This document shows positions 24,063 through 31,462 of a stretch of DNA of 46,643 nt, in pieces. The translations under genes were made by a program, and so were the position numbers. The notes under the pieces are model-generated. The model saw only the letters and a list, made by a program, of their open reading frames with translations. It was not told the DNA's origin and made no database searches. Origin of the DNA: an uncultured Planctomycetaceae bacterium (lineage in GTDB: Bacteria > Planctomycetota > Planctomycetia > Planctomycetales > Planctomycetaceae); contig CAIOKE010000135.1 of the NCBI GenBank assembly GCA_903858815.1, positions 1-46,643 of the forward strand. The letters run 5' to 3'. The stretch's first letter is position 1; every line of letters begins with the position of its first letter.

Positions 24063-25040
24063 ATGAGAGAACTGCATCAACTTGATCAGCAGCAGGACGC
24101 CGTCCGACTGGCTGGCTGGCTGGCTCGAAATTCCATTCGCGTTCGACTGGAGCAGGAAGAGAATTGCTGGGTGGTGTGGCTGGTGGATGATGCTCAGCGT
24201 GAGACTGCGCGACAGTTGCTGCAGCAGTTCCTGACGAATCCTCAGGCGGCCCGGATCAGTGCGGCTGAGGTGGATGGTTTAAAGCTGTTGAAACAGCAGG
24301 ATGCTCCGGAACCCACGCTGAATACCAACGCAGCGCGGCGTCTGAAGCGGCGTTGGTCGGGAGTCTGGTATCTGACATTCCCCGCGACGTTTCTGCTCAT
24401 CGGTCTGTCGATCCTGGTGGTGGCTGTCACGACTGACTGGCGTGCGAGTCTGCAGCAGTGTGGTCTGTTTATGCCAACCTGCAATGATGTTCAGTCGCGG
24501 CTGCTGCCGAAGCTGTTTATTCAGACGCCGCCGGATCAGTACACGGACATCGAACTGTTGCTGTTCAATCCGATGCTGCCGAATCCGGGTGGTGTGCTGC
24601 GGCGTGGTGAACTGTGGCGATTTGTCAGTCCGATCTTTCTGCATTTCGGTGTGCTGCACATTCTGTTCAATATGCAGTGGATGTGGGGTCTTGGTCGCTG
24701 GATCGAGTTTACTCGCGGCACGCCCCGTTATGTGTCGCTGGTGCTGATCACAGCCGTGATCTCGAACCTGTCGCAGCTGTACTGGAGTGGTCCGTTGTTT
24801 GGCGGGATGTCGGGAGTGGTGTTTGGCCTGATCGGATATACGTGGATGAAGGGTCGCACAGCTCCGGAAGACGGCATCGGTCTGCCTCAGGATCAGATCG
24901 TGTATTCGATTTTCTTTCTGTTGATCTGCATGACGGGTGCTTTGGGTCCGATCGCCAACGCGGCTCATCTGTCGGGATTTGCTGTGGGGATCGTGCTGGG
25001 GATGCGAAAGAAACTGTGGCGACGTCTGCGGGGTTTCTGA
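24063..25040 (+). CDS. Rhomboid-family intramembrane serine protease
   Basis: A 325-residue rhomboid. GAGGA five bases before the ATG supports the start. Residues 1-85 form a soluble cytoplasmic domain of the GlpG/rhomboid N type (REL...DAVRLAGWLARNSIRV). After an anchor segment (TFPATFLLIGLSILVVAV) comes the catalytic core: HFGVLHILFNMQWMWGLG with the His/Asn pair of TM2, the GxSG motif GGMSGVVFGLIGY with nucleophile Ser250, and the partner His302 in NAAHLSGFAVG. It cleaves transmembrane segments inside the membrane; the substrate is unknown. The gene starts 12 bases after the oxidase-methyltransferase gene and is probably cotranscribed. Confidence 0.95.
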   Translation: MRELHQLDQQQDAVRLAGWLARNSIRVRLEQEENCWVVWLVDDAQRETARQLLQQFLTNPQAARISAAEVDGLKLLKQQDAPEPTLNTNAARRLKRRWSGVWYLTFPATFLLIGLSILVVAVTTDWRASLQQCGLFMPTCNDVQSRLLPKLFIQTPPDQYTDIELLLFNPMLPNPGGVLRRGELWRFVSPIFLHFGVLHILFNMQWMWGLGRWIEFTRGTPRYVSLVLITAVISNLSQLYWSGPLFGGMSGVVFGLIGYTWMKGRTAPEDGIGLPQDQIVYSIFFLLICMTGALGPIANAAHLSGFAVGIVLGMRKKLWRRLRGF

Positions 25041-25096
25041 GGCAGCGAAGTGAGCAGTCGTCACGGCTGTGTGTCGGGCAGGAGAGGGAAACAACG

Positions 25097-25681
25097 ATGG
25101 TGGACCGAGCAACGAATCTGGCACTGCTGAAAGAATACGTGCAGAATCCTGGTCTGCAGCGGCACATGTTTGCCGTGGAAGCGGCATTGCGGGCATATGC
25201 CGTGAAGTTTGGCGAGGACGTTGAGCAGTGGGGTACTGTGGGACTGCTGCATGACTTTGACTACGAACGCTGGCCGAACCCACCGGATCATCCGCTGCAG
25301 GGTGCGGTGATTCTGAAGCAGCGGGGTTACAGCGATGAGATCATTTATGCGATCAAGTCCCATGCTGATTATCTGCCGGATTGTCCGCGGGTGTCACGGC
25401 TGGACAAAACGTTGTATGCGTGTGATGAGCTGTGTGGTTTTCTGGTGGCCTGTGCGCTGATGCGTCCTGGTCGACTGGAGGGGATGACAGCGAAGTCGGT
25501 GCGGAAGAAGATGAAACAGGTGTCGTTTGCTGCTGCGGTCAGTCGGGATGATATTGTGCGTGGGGCTGCGGATCTGGGTGTGGATCTTGACGAGCATATT
25601 ACTTTTCTGATTGCTGCACTGGCTCCACTGGCCACCGAACTTGAGCTGCAGCCGGAGGCGGGTGCGGCGGGCGGCGAATAG
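25097..25681 (+). CDS. HD-domain protein
   Basis: A 194-residue HD-superfamily protein. The ATG at 25097 is chosen because GGAGAGGGA precedes it and the family homology begins there; the open frame continues upstream to 24614 inside the rhomboid gene and that extension is not credible. His23 (LQRHMFAVEAALRAYA) and His52-Asp53 (GLLHDFDYERW) form the metal site, with a further SHADYL segment near residue 95. These proteins are usually annotated as HDIG-type hydrolases acting on nucleotides or phosphate esters. Substrate unknown. It lies 56 bases behind the rhomboid gene and 25 bases before the glycosyltransferase. Confidence 0.88.
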   Translation: MVDRATNLALLKEYVQNPGLQRHMFAVEAALRAYAVKFGEDVEQWGTVGLLHDFDYERWPNPPDHPLQGAVILKQRGYSDEIIYAIKSHADYLPDCPRVSRLDKTLYACDELCGFLVACALMRPGRLEGMTAKSVRKKMKQVSFAAAVSRDDIVRGAADLGVDLDEHITFLIAALAPLATELELQPEAGAAGGE

Positions 25682-25706
25682 GGTTCTTTGTGCGGAAGTT
25701 CACACG

Positions 25707-26933
25707 ATGTCGGGGCACAGTTCTGCACAACGACTGAACGTGATGCTGGCGGTAGGTGCCATGCATGGTGGAGGTACAGAGCGACAGATGGTGCAGATTC
25801 TGCGGCATCTGGATCGCGATCGATTTGCGCCGCAGCTGTATCTGGTGTATCGAACGGGGCCTTTATTGTCAGAGCTGCCGGCGGACGTGCCGGTGCATGT
25901 GTGTGAAGAGCGGCTGGGTCGGGTGCGTGGTTATCTGCCGGGTCGAATGCATCGGCTGCGAGTGGCGGACTATGCGGCATGTCTGCGTGAGACGAACGCG
26001 GCTGTCAGTTATGATCGCACGTTTCTGATGACGCTGATCACGGCAGCCGGTGCGCAGAAAGCAGGTGTTCCGAATGTTTCGACAATTGTGACCAACCCGG
26101 AGACGGGCTTTGCGCCTGTGGCTGGTCGGTTTCAGTGGCTGAAGCGGAGATTGCTGCGACGGCTGTACAACCGGTCGACTCGGGTGCTGGCCGTGTCGCA
26201 GGGTGCGCGTGAATCAGCGATTCGGTTTTATGGGATTGAGCCGGCTCGCATCAGGACTCAGTACAACGGCATCGATGTGGGGGCAATACGGAAGATCGCG
26301 GCGGGTGATCCGGGGGATTCGTGGTGGTCAGCCGACAGTCGTCAGGGTGGTCGTCGTGTGATTCGGCTGGTGTCGGCCGGACGCTTGAATCATGAAAAGG
26401 GGTTTCATCTGTTGATTGAGTCTGTGCGGCGGTTGCAGGCACAGGATGTGGGTGTGGAGTATCGACTGGCCCTGCTGGGCGAGGGAGATCATCGTCAGAA
26501 GCTGCAGAGTCAGGTGCAGCAGGCGGGGTTGTCCGATCAGGTGCGGATGCCCGGGTTTCGGGCTGATGCGGCAGCGTGGTTTCGGACGGCCGATGTGTTT
26601 GTCCTGCCGTCACTGGTTGAGGGTATGCCGAATGTGTTGTTGGAGGCGATGGCCTGTGGTACGGCGGTAGTTTCCAGTGACTGTCCGGCAGGTCCATCGG
26701 AGATCCTTGAGTCGGGTCGTTTGGGAGTGTTGTGTGCGGTGGATGATGCGGGGGCTTTGACGGCAGCGTTGCGGGGTGTGTTGTCAGATGAGCGGGGGAC
26801 GCGTGAGCGAGTGCAGGAGGCTGGACGGGTGGTCGTGGAAAAGTGGGGGATTGAATCCTCGGTGCGTCGACTGGAGCGGATACTGTTGTCCGCCGCCGGC
26901 CGGGGGGAACCCGATTCGCCGATCGGGCAGTAG
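25707..26933 (+). CDS. GT4 family glycosyltransferase
   Basis: A 408-residue GT-B fold enzyme of family GT4. The ATG at 25707 (MSGHSSAQRLNVML) follows CGGAAG at ten bases; an in-frame start at 25611 lies inside the HD gene and is unlikely. The N-terminal half has the acceptor-side Rossmann domain with MHGGGTERQMVQILRHLD. The C-terminal half has the sugar-nucleotide domain starting at VIRLVSAGRLNHEKGFHLLI. The EX7E motif is LVEGMPNVLLEAMACG. It transfers an activated sugar to a glycan or lipid acceptor; donor and acceptor cannot be read from sequence. Nearby genes give no polysaccharide cluster, so its pathway is open. Confidence 0.92.
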   Translation: MSGHSSAQRLNVMLAVGAMHGGGTERQMVQILRHLDRDRFAPQLYLVYRTGPLLSELPADVPVHVCEERLGRVRGYLPGRMHRLRVADYAACLRETNAAVSYDRTFLMTLITAAGAQKAGVPNVSTIVTNPETGFAPVAGRFQWLKRRLLRRLYNRSTRVLAVSQGARESAIRFYGIEPARIRTQYNGIDVGAIRKIAAGDPGDSWWSADSRQGGRRVIRLVSAGRLNHEKGFHLLIESVRRLQAQDVGVEYRLALLGEGDHRQKLQSQVQQAGLSDQVRMPGFRADAAAWFRTADVFVLPSLVEGMPNVLLEAMACGTAVVSSDCPAGPSEILESGRLGVLCAVDDAGALTAALRGVLSDERGTRERVQEAGRVVVEKWGIESSVRRLERILLSAAGRGEPDSPIGQ

Positions 26934-26975
26934 GTCGCCGGCAGTGGAATGCGTGACCCCTTGCAGGGCGATCCT

Positions 26976-27110
26976 GGCAGGGCGTCCCGCTGGGAGGGCG
27001 AGGCTCCTGCCGAGCCGTACGTTCCGGCCACCGTAAAGGCGAGCCGTCAGCGTAAGCTACCGGGTGTTGTCGTCGGGTGTTTCACCGATCTGGTGCTCGA
27101 TGGTCTCGGG
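26976..27110 (+). repeat. REP-like dispersed repeat, plus orientation
   Basis: TGGGAGGGCGAGGCTCCTGC with CGAGCC completes the first element, GGCGAGCCGTCAGCGTAAGC then TACCGGGTGTTGTCGTCGGG the second, and ACCGATCTGGTGCTCGATGG is a variant of the right-end tandem unit. The order of parts is the same as at 10558 and 46376. Confidence 0.8.
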
Positions 27111-27163
27111 GATGCGTGTTCGGCTGTTGCCGAACCGCAGGGTATCAAAGTGTGGTTCAGTGT

Positions 27164-27758
27164 TTCGGCTCAGCAGGAGTTTCGCCCTCCCGAGGGGGAT
27201 GAGTGGGCCGAGTTCGTGTTCGGTCAGGGGGCAGTTTTCCCGCCGAGCCGCCGAGCCGCCGAGCCGCAGAGATTTTCTCTGTTCGTTCATTTCTCAGCGT
27301 CTCTGCGGGAGATGGTTTCGGTATTGCGCGCAGAGTTCCTGTTTCACCGCGGCGCGGGGGGGCCGATTGAAGGATGTGGCGACACCCACCGCAACTGGCA
27401 TCCAGCGATGATGAGTGCAAATAATTCACAGAGGCCAAACCCCTGCAACTCATCGACTTAAACGAGGAAAATCGCGGGTTGAGAATCGTTCAAATTCGGC
27501 TTCACGGTTCCTGCGATGGATGAACGGAGACGATTGGTGGCTTGTGTTTTACTGTCAGCACCGTGCCGTAGCCCTCGTTTTGTCGAGATTTCAGGATTTT
27601 CAGGGATTCTTCCCGGGCGCAATTTTTCCTGCTGTCGCCTGGAATTCTGAAAATCGCCCGGTTGAAACCGGAGGTCGTCGGGGCATTGGTCCTTCCAACC
27701 TGATAGAATCTGGTGCTCGATTTGCCACGCCGTGGCCGGTATTTTTCGGACGCAGCTG
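27164..27758. other. Non-coding gap with an inverted repeat fragment and decaying sequence
   Basis: 27164-27200 carries the first repeat element in reverse orientation (CAGCAGGAGTTTCGCCCTCC then CGAGGGGGA), so together with 26976-27110 it makes a spaced inverted pair. Around 27240-27270 is a triple GCCGAGCC run followed by GCAGAGATTTTCTCTG. The remainder up to the next gene shows no repeat I can name, and no open frame with a credible start. Confidence 0.55.
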
Positions 27759-28232
27759 ATGATCATTCAGAAAGAGTACAAATTCTACGCAGCGCATCGC
27801 AACGAGACGCTGAAGGACAAGTGCAGCAATCTGCACGGTCATCGGTATGGCGTGCGGTGTTACTTTGAAGTTGAGCGGGACGGGGAAATCAGCACGCTGT
27901 TTGGCGAATTTGACAGCCGTATGGAACCGTGGATCAAGGAACATTACGACCACGGCATGCTGATCAACGTCAATGATCCCCTGTACGAATCGCTGCAGGA
28001 GCACTGTCGGCGTACGGGTGAGCAGTTGAAGATGAAGCTGTTCAATGGACCCACCAGTGTTGAAAACCTGGCCTGGATGTTGTTCACGGAAGTGACCGAC
28101 ATGGGTTTCCGGCTGGCGCAGCTTGAGATTCGTGAAACTGACACATCCGTCATTTCGTATACTCGCGAAGACTGGATCCGGGACAATCGTGTGTTTGCAT
28201 CTCAGCGCAGCCCGGGTGTGGCAAAGCCCTGA
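27759..28232 (+). CDS. queD: 6-carboxy-5,6,7,8-tetrahydropterin synthase-like protein (QueD/PTPS family)
   Basis: A 157-residue protein of the QueD/6-pyruvoyl-tetrahydropterin synthase family. QueD converts 7,8-dihydroneopterin triphosphate to 6-carboxytetrahydropterin, the second step towards 7-deazaguanines such as queuosine of tRNA position 34. Seen are the zinc ligands His13 (YAAHRN), His26 and His28 in NLHGHRYGV and the catalytic Cys22 in CSNLH, the CxxxHGH pattern of QueD. Also FGEFDSRMEPWIKEHYDHG and NGPTSVENLAWML, both conserved in the family. The ATG at 27759 is preferred; a GTG at 27732 is possible. Other queuosine genes are not in the window, so a different pterin role cannot be excluded; the symbol is given for the family. 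Confidence 0.85.
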   Translation: MIIQKEYKFYAAHRNETLKDKCSNLHGHRYGVRCYFEVERDGEISTLFGEFDSRMEPWIKEHYDHGMLINVNDPLYESLQEHCRRTGEQLKMKLFNGPTSVENLAWMLFTEVTDMGFRLAQLEIRETDTSVISYTREDWIRDNRVFASQRSPGVAKP

Positions 28233-28265
28233 TCTGTTTCCTTTCAGAACTGGTGAAAGTTGGTT

Positions 28266-29375
28266 ATGAGTCAGCAGCAGTGTCGCTGGGGAATTCTCAG
28301 CACGGCCGGAATAGCAAAGAAGAACTGGCATTCGATTCTGAATTCGGGCAACGCCGTCATCCGCGCCGTAGCCAGTCGTTCCACCACAAAAGCTCAGCAG
28401 TTCATCGACGAATGTCAGGCTTCCGTGCCGGCTGCTGATCCGGTGCAGGCTCTGGGCAGCTACGAAGAGCTGCTGGCGCGACCGGATGTGGATGCTGTCT
28501 ACATCCCGCTGCCGACGGGTCTGCGGACTGACTGGGTCGTCAAGGCGGCTCAGGCTGGCAAGCATGTGATGGTGGAAAAGCCCTGCGGCGTGTCCAGTGC
28601 GGATGTGCAGCGGATGCTGGCGGCGTGTGATGCTGCGAACGTGCAGTTCATGGACGGCGTGATGTTCATGCACAATGCTCGTCTGGCCGCCATGCGGCAG
28701 GTCCTTGACGATGGCGTCAGCGTGGGCACGATTCGTCGGATTGCCAGTCAGTTCAGTTTCTGTGCTGATGAATCGTGGGTGCAAAGCAACATCCGCGCAA
28801 GTGCTCAGCTGGAACCCGCCGGGTGTCTGGGTGATCTGGGGTGGTACACGATCCGTATCATTCTGTGGGCGATGCGGTACGAGCAGCCGGTGGAGGTGCG
28901 GGGACGGATTCTGCATGGTGTGCAGCGTCCGGACAGCAGTGACATCGTACCAATGGAGTTTCAGGGCGAGCTGCATTTTGCCAGCGGCGTCTCGGCCACG
29001 TTTTTCAATTCCTTCCGGGCCAACCACCAGCAGTGGGCGCACATCAGCGGCACGAAAGGTTACCTCGCGGTGAACGACTTTGTGCTGCCGTACTACGGCA
29101 ACGAAGCGTCGTTTGACGTTGGCAATCACAACTTTGTGGCGGACGGGTGCTACTTCAACATGGAAAAGCATCTGGGTGTGCGGTCCGTGTCGGAATACAG
29201 CAACAACCACAAAAATGCTCAGGAAACAGCGCTCTTTCGCAACTTTTCTGAACTCGTGAACAGTGGTCGTCGAGATCCGTTCTGGGGTCAGGTGGCATTG
29301 CAGACGCAGCAGGTTCTGGATGCGGCGTTGCAGTCGGCGAACAGTGGTTGTGGTCCGGTTGCATTATCGGGTTGA
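28266..29375 (+). CDS. Gfo/Idh/MocA family oxidoreductase (cytoplasmic)
   Basis: A 369-residue NAD(P)-dependent dehydrogenase without signal peptide. The ATG at 28266 opens the Rossmann fold directly (CRWGILSTAGIAKKN). The cofactor loop VIRAVASRSTTKAQ, the signature HVMVEKPCGVS with the Lys of the catalytic triad, and the substrate-side GCLGDLGWYTIRIILW are all present. Family members oxidise or reduce sugars and cyclitols; the substrate cannot be told. It is 33 bases downstream of the QueD gene and probably shares its transcript, though a functional link is not evident. It differs clearly from the Tat-exported paralogue at 19730. Confidence 0.92.
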   Translation: MSQQQCRWGILSTAGIAKKNWHSILNSGNAVIRAVASRSTTKAQQFIDECQASVPAADPVQALGSYEELLARPDVDAVYIPLPTGLRTDWVVKAAQAGKHVMVEKPCGVSSADVQRMLAACDAANVQFMDGVMFMHNARLAAMRQVLDDGVSVGTIRRIASQFSFCADESWVQSNIRASAQLEPAGCLGDLGWYTIRIILWAMRYEQPVEVRGRILHGVQRPDSSDIVPMEFQGELHFASGVSATFFNSFRANHQQWAHISGTKGYLAVNDFVLPYYGNEASFDVGNHNFVADGCYFNMEKHLGVRSVSEYSNNHKNAQETALFRNFSELVNSGRRDPFWGQVALQTQQVLDAALQSANSGCGPVALSG

Positions 29376-29528
29376 CGGGATTCCGTTCGCTGTCAGCTTC
29401 TGCGAATTCGTCTGTCGTGCAGGCGGTCTCAGTAGATCCACAGCGGGAGGTCGGGGTAAGATAGTGGGCTGGGGTGAATCGTCTTTGTGTCTGTTTCTGT
29501 TTCCGTCCTGTCAGTAGCTGGTGTATTC

Positions 29529-30059
29529 ATGGAAGCCTTGTTCAACCTTGTCATCAGTCTGGTGGATGTCTTTCAGGCGTTGCTGAATCTGGTGGTCAGT
29601 GTGGTGCTGGTGCTGATCCCGTGGCTGCCGTTGCTGGGTTGGCTGGCATTTTTCAGCCTTGCGGTCAATTGGGCGAAGGCTTATCCGATTCTGCGTCGGG
29701 GCGGGATTCTGGGTGTGTTGTTGTTGATGGTGGTAGCGGTGCTCGTCTGGGGCAGTGTAGCTCCGCCGGAAGGTGGTAAGCACTATCTGCTGGGCATGGC
29801 GGTCAGCAATTTCACCGGCAAGTTCATTTATGTGACGATGCTGACCTGTATGGCCTTGATGTGCGGGTCTGCTCAGCTGTCAGGTGCTTTCGGCAGTCTG
29901 GCGGACTTCACGGAAGCTCCGGCGCAAGATGACGATCATGGTCATGGTGGCCACGGTCACGACGATCATGGTCACGGTCATGACAGCCATGGTCATTCAG
30001 ATCACGGGCATGCGTCTCATGGTCATGGTGACCATGGCCACGCTGTTCATGCTCACTGA
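29529..30059 (+). CDS. Small membrane protein with histidine-rich tail
   Basis: A 176-residue protein starting at ATG 29529 (MEALFNLVISL); an in-frame start at 29487 would add 14 residues. Three or four membrane segments are predicted by eye: LVVSVVLVLIPWLPLLGWLAFFSLAV region, ILGVLLLMVVAVLVWG, and IYVTMLTCMALMCG. The last 43 residues are an acidic, histidine-rich tail with about 17 His, mostly as GHGHDDHGH-type repeats. Such tails bind Zn, Ni, Cu or Co in transporters and chaperones; here the metal, topology and role are unknown. No transporter fold is recognised. No strong ribosome-binding site. It lies between the dehydrogenase and the PQQ-propeller gene. Confidence 0.78.
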   Translation: MEALFNLVISLVDVFQALLNLVVSVVLVLIPWLPLLGWLAFFSLAVNWAKAYPILRRGGILGVLLLMVVAVLVWGSVAPPEGGKHYLLGMAVSNFTGKFIYVTMLTCMALMCGSAQLSGAFGSLADFTEAPAQDDDHGHGGHGHDDHGHGHDSHGHSDHGHASHGHGDHGHAVHAH

Positions 30060-30118
30060 CTGACAGCAGCAGCCTGCCATTCCGTCAGCCTCAACCGCCT
30101 GCGTTATGAAGCCTTGTC

Positions 30119-31420
30119 ATGCGAATGCCGTCTGTTGTCTCTGCTGTGCTGTTCAGTTTTGGGTTATCAGCGATTGCGGCAGTGACTGCGGGTGACTGGC
30201 CTGCGTGGCGTGGTCCGCTGGGGAACGGGGTTGCTCAGGGAACCGGTTATCCGGTGCAGTGGTCGGCAGACAGCAATCTGCTGTGGAAGGCGCCGCTGAC
30301 AATCCGTGGCGCATCGACTCCGGCGGTCGCGGGCGACAGAATTTTCCTGACGGGAACTCGTGAGCGTTCCAACGTGGTGCAGTGTTTTGACCGAGCGGGT
30401 CAGTTGCAGTGGGAGCGTGTTCTGGGGGCATCTGTCGAGGGCAAGCCGGGCAAGGATGGGACGGGTGCCAATCCGTCGCCCACCACTGATGGTCGCTCTG
30501 TCTTTGTGTATTTCAAAAGTGGTGAGCTGGCCTGTTTTACGGTCGCAGGGGAACCGCAGTGGCAGTTGAATCTGCAGACGCTGTATGGTGCGGACACTTT
30601 ATGGTGGGATCTGGGAACGTCGCCGGTGCTGACGGAAACCGCAGTGGTGGTGGCCTGTATGCATTCGGGCCCGTCCTATCTGGCGGCCTTTGACAAGGCC
30701 TCTGGAAAAGTGCTCTGGAAGCACGATCGTGAACTGGGTGCTCCTGAAGAGGCGGCTCAAAGTTATGCAACGCCGGTTGTCACAGGCCAGGGTGCTCAGC
30801 AGCAGATTGTGGTGTTGGGTGCGGATCACGTGACGGCTCATGCGGCGGCTGACGGTGCCGAGCTGTGGCGTCTGGGCGGTCTGAATCCGACGGGTCATAA
30901 GTATTTTCGGTCGATCGCTTCGGCGGCGGTGGCGGACAGTATTGTGGTGGCTCCGTATGCTCGCGGGGAATCCCTGACAGCAGTGCGGATGGGCGGCACT
31001 GGTGATGTGACGAAGACGCATCAGCTGTGGTCGAACAGTGGAACAGCGGCAGACGTTCCGACCCCGGCGATAGCGGCAGGTCGGGTTTACATCTGTCGTG
31101 ACAACGGCGATAGTCGGGGTGTGGTGGATTGTCTGGATCTGCAGACGGGTCGCACGATCTGGTCGGGTCAGTTGCCGAAGAACCGGCACACGTTTCGGGC
31201 TTCACCGGTGGTCGCTGATGGTCGTGTGTATCTGACTCGCCAGGACGGTACGGTGTTTGTTGTGAATGCGGGCGGAGACAGTTTTCAGTTGTTGTCAGAG
31301 AACAGTGTGGCGGACGAGCACACGACGGCGACACCGGTCTTTGTAGACGGTCGAATTCTGTTGCGCACGGACGCTCATTTGTACTGCATTGGCAGCGTGA
31401 AGCAGTCGGCTGGCGGTTGA
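30119..31420 (+). CDS. Exported PQQ-like beta-propeller protein
   Basis: A 433-residue protein with a signal peptide (MRMPSVVSAVLFSFGLSAIA, cleavage near VTAG) followed by GDWPAWRGPLGNGVAQG, the hallmark opening of planctomycete PQQ-binding-like propellers. Repeating blades then show A-G-D-R-I-F and G-K-V-L-W type turns (TPAVAGDRIFLTG, KASGKVLWKHDREL, TGRTIWSGQLP, ADGRVYLTRQDGTVFVV). No quinoprotein dehydrogenase active site is evident, so binding or assembly scaffolding is as likely as catalysis. It lies 42 bases before the second DUF1549/DUF1553 gene, and the two are probably expressed together. Confidence 0.9.
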   Translation: MRMPSVVSAVLFSFGLSAIAAVTAGDWPAWRGPLGNGVAQGTGYPVQWSADSNLLWKAPLTIRGASTPAVAGDRIFLTGTRERSNVVQCFDRAGQLQWERVLGASVEGKPGKDGTGANPSPTTDGRSVFVYFKSGELACFTVAGEPQWQLNLQTLYGADTLWWDLGTSPVLTETAVVVACMHSGPSYLAAFDKASGKVLWKHDRELGAPEEAAQSYATPVVTGQGAQQQIVVLGADHVTAHAAADGAELWRLGGLNPTGHKYFRSIASAAVADSIVVAPYARGESLTAVRMGGTGDVTKTHQLWSNSGTAADVPTPAIAAGRVYICRDNGDSRGVVDCLDLQTGRTIWSGQLPKNRHTFRASPVVADGRVYLTRQDGTVFVVNAGGDSFQLLSENSVADEHTTATPVFVDGRILLRTDAHLYCIGSVKQSAGG

Positions 31421-31462
31421 CGCTGGCGAGATCGACAACCGGTTTTTCTGGGGCTGAGCCGT

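Noticed and set aside
24614-25096. N-terminal extension of the HD-domain protein inside the rhomboid gene
   Set aside because: The extension overlaps the catalytic part of the rhomboid gene in another frame, is without similarity, and a good ribosome-binding site precedes the ATG at 25097.
27600-29210. A 536-codon open frame on the minus strand opposite the QueD and dehydrogenase genes
   Set aside because: It lies antisense to two recognisable enzymes, its translation is rich in His, Gln and Arg with no domain, and such long antisense frames are frequent in this high-GC sequence. The same applies to plus-strand frames at 2210-3310 and 6585-7604 opposite mfd and the surface protein.
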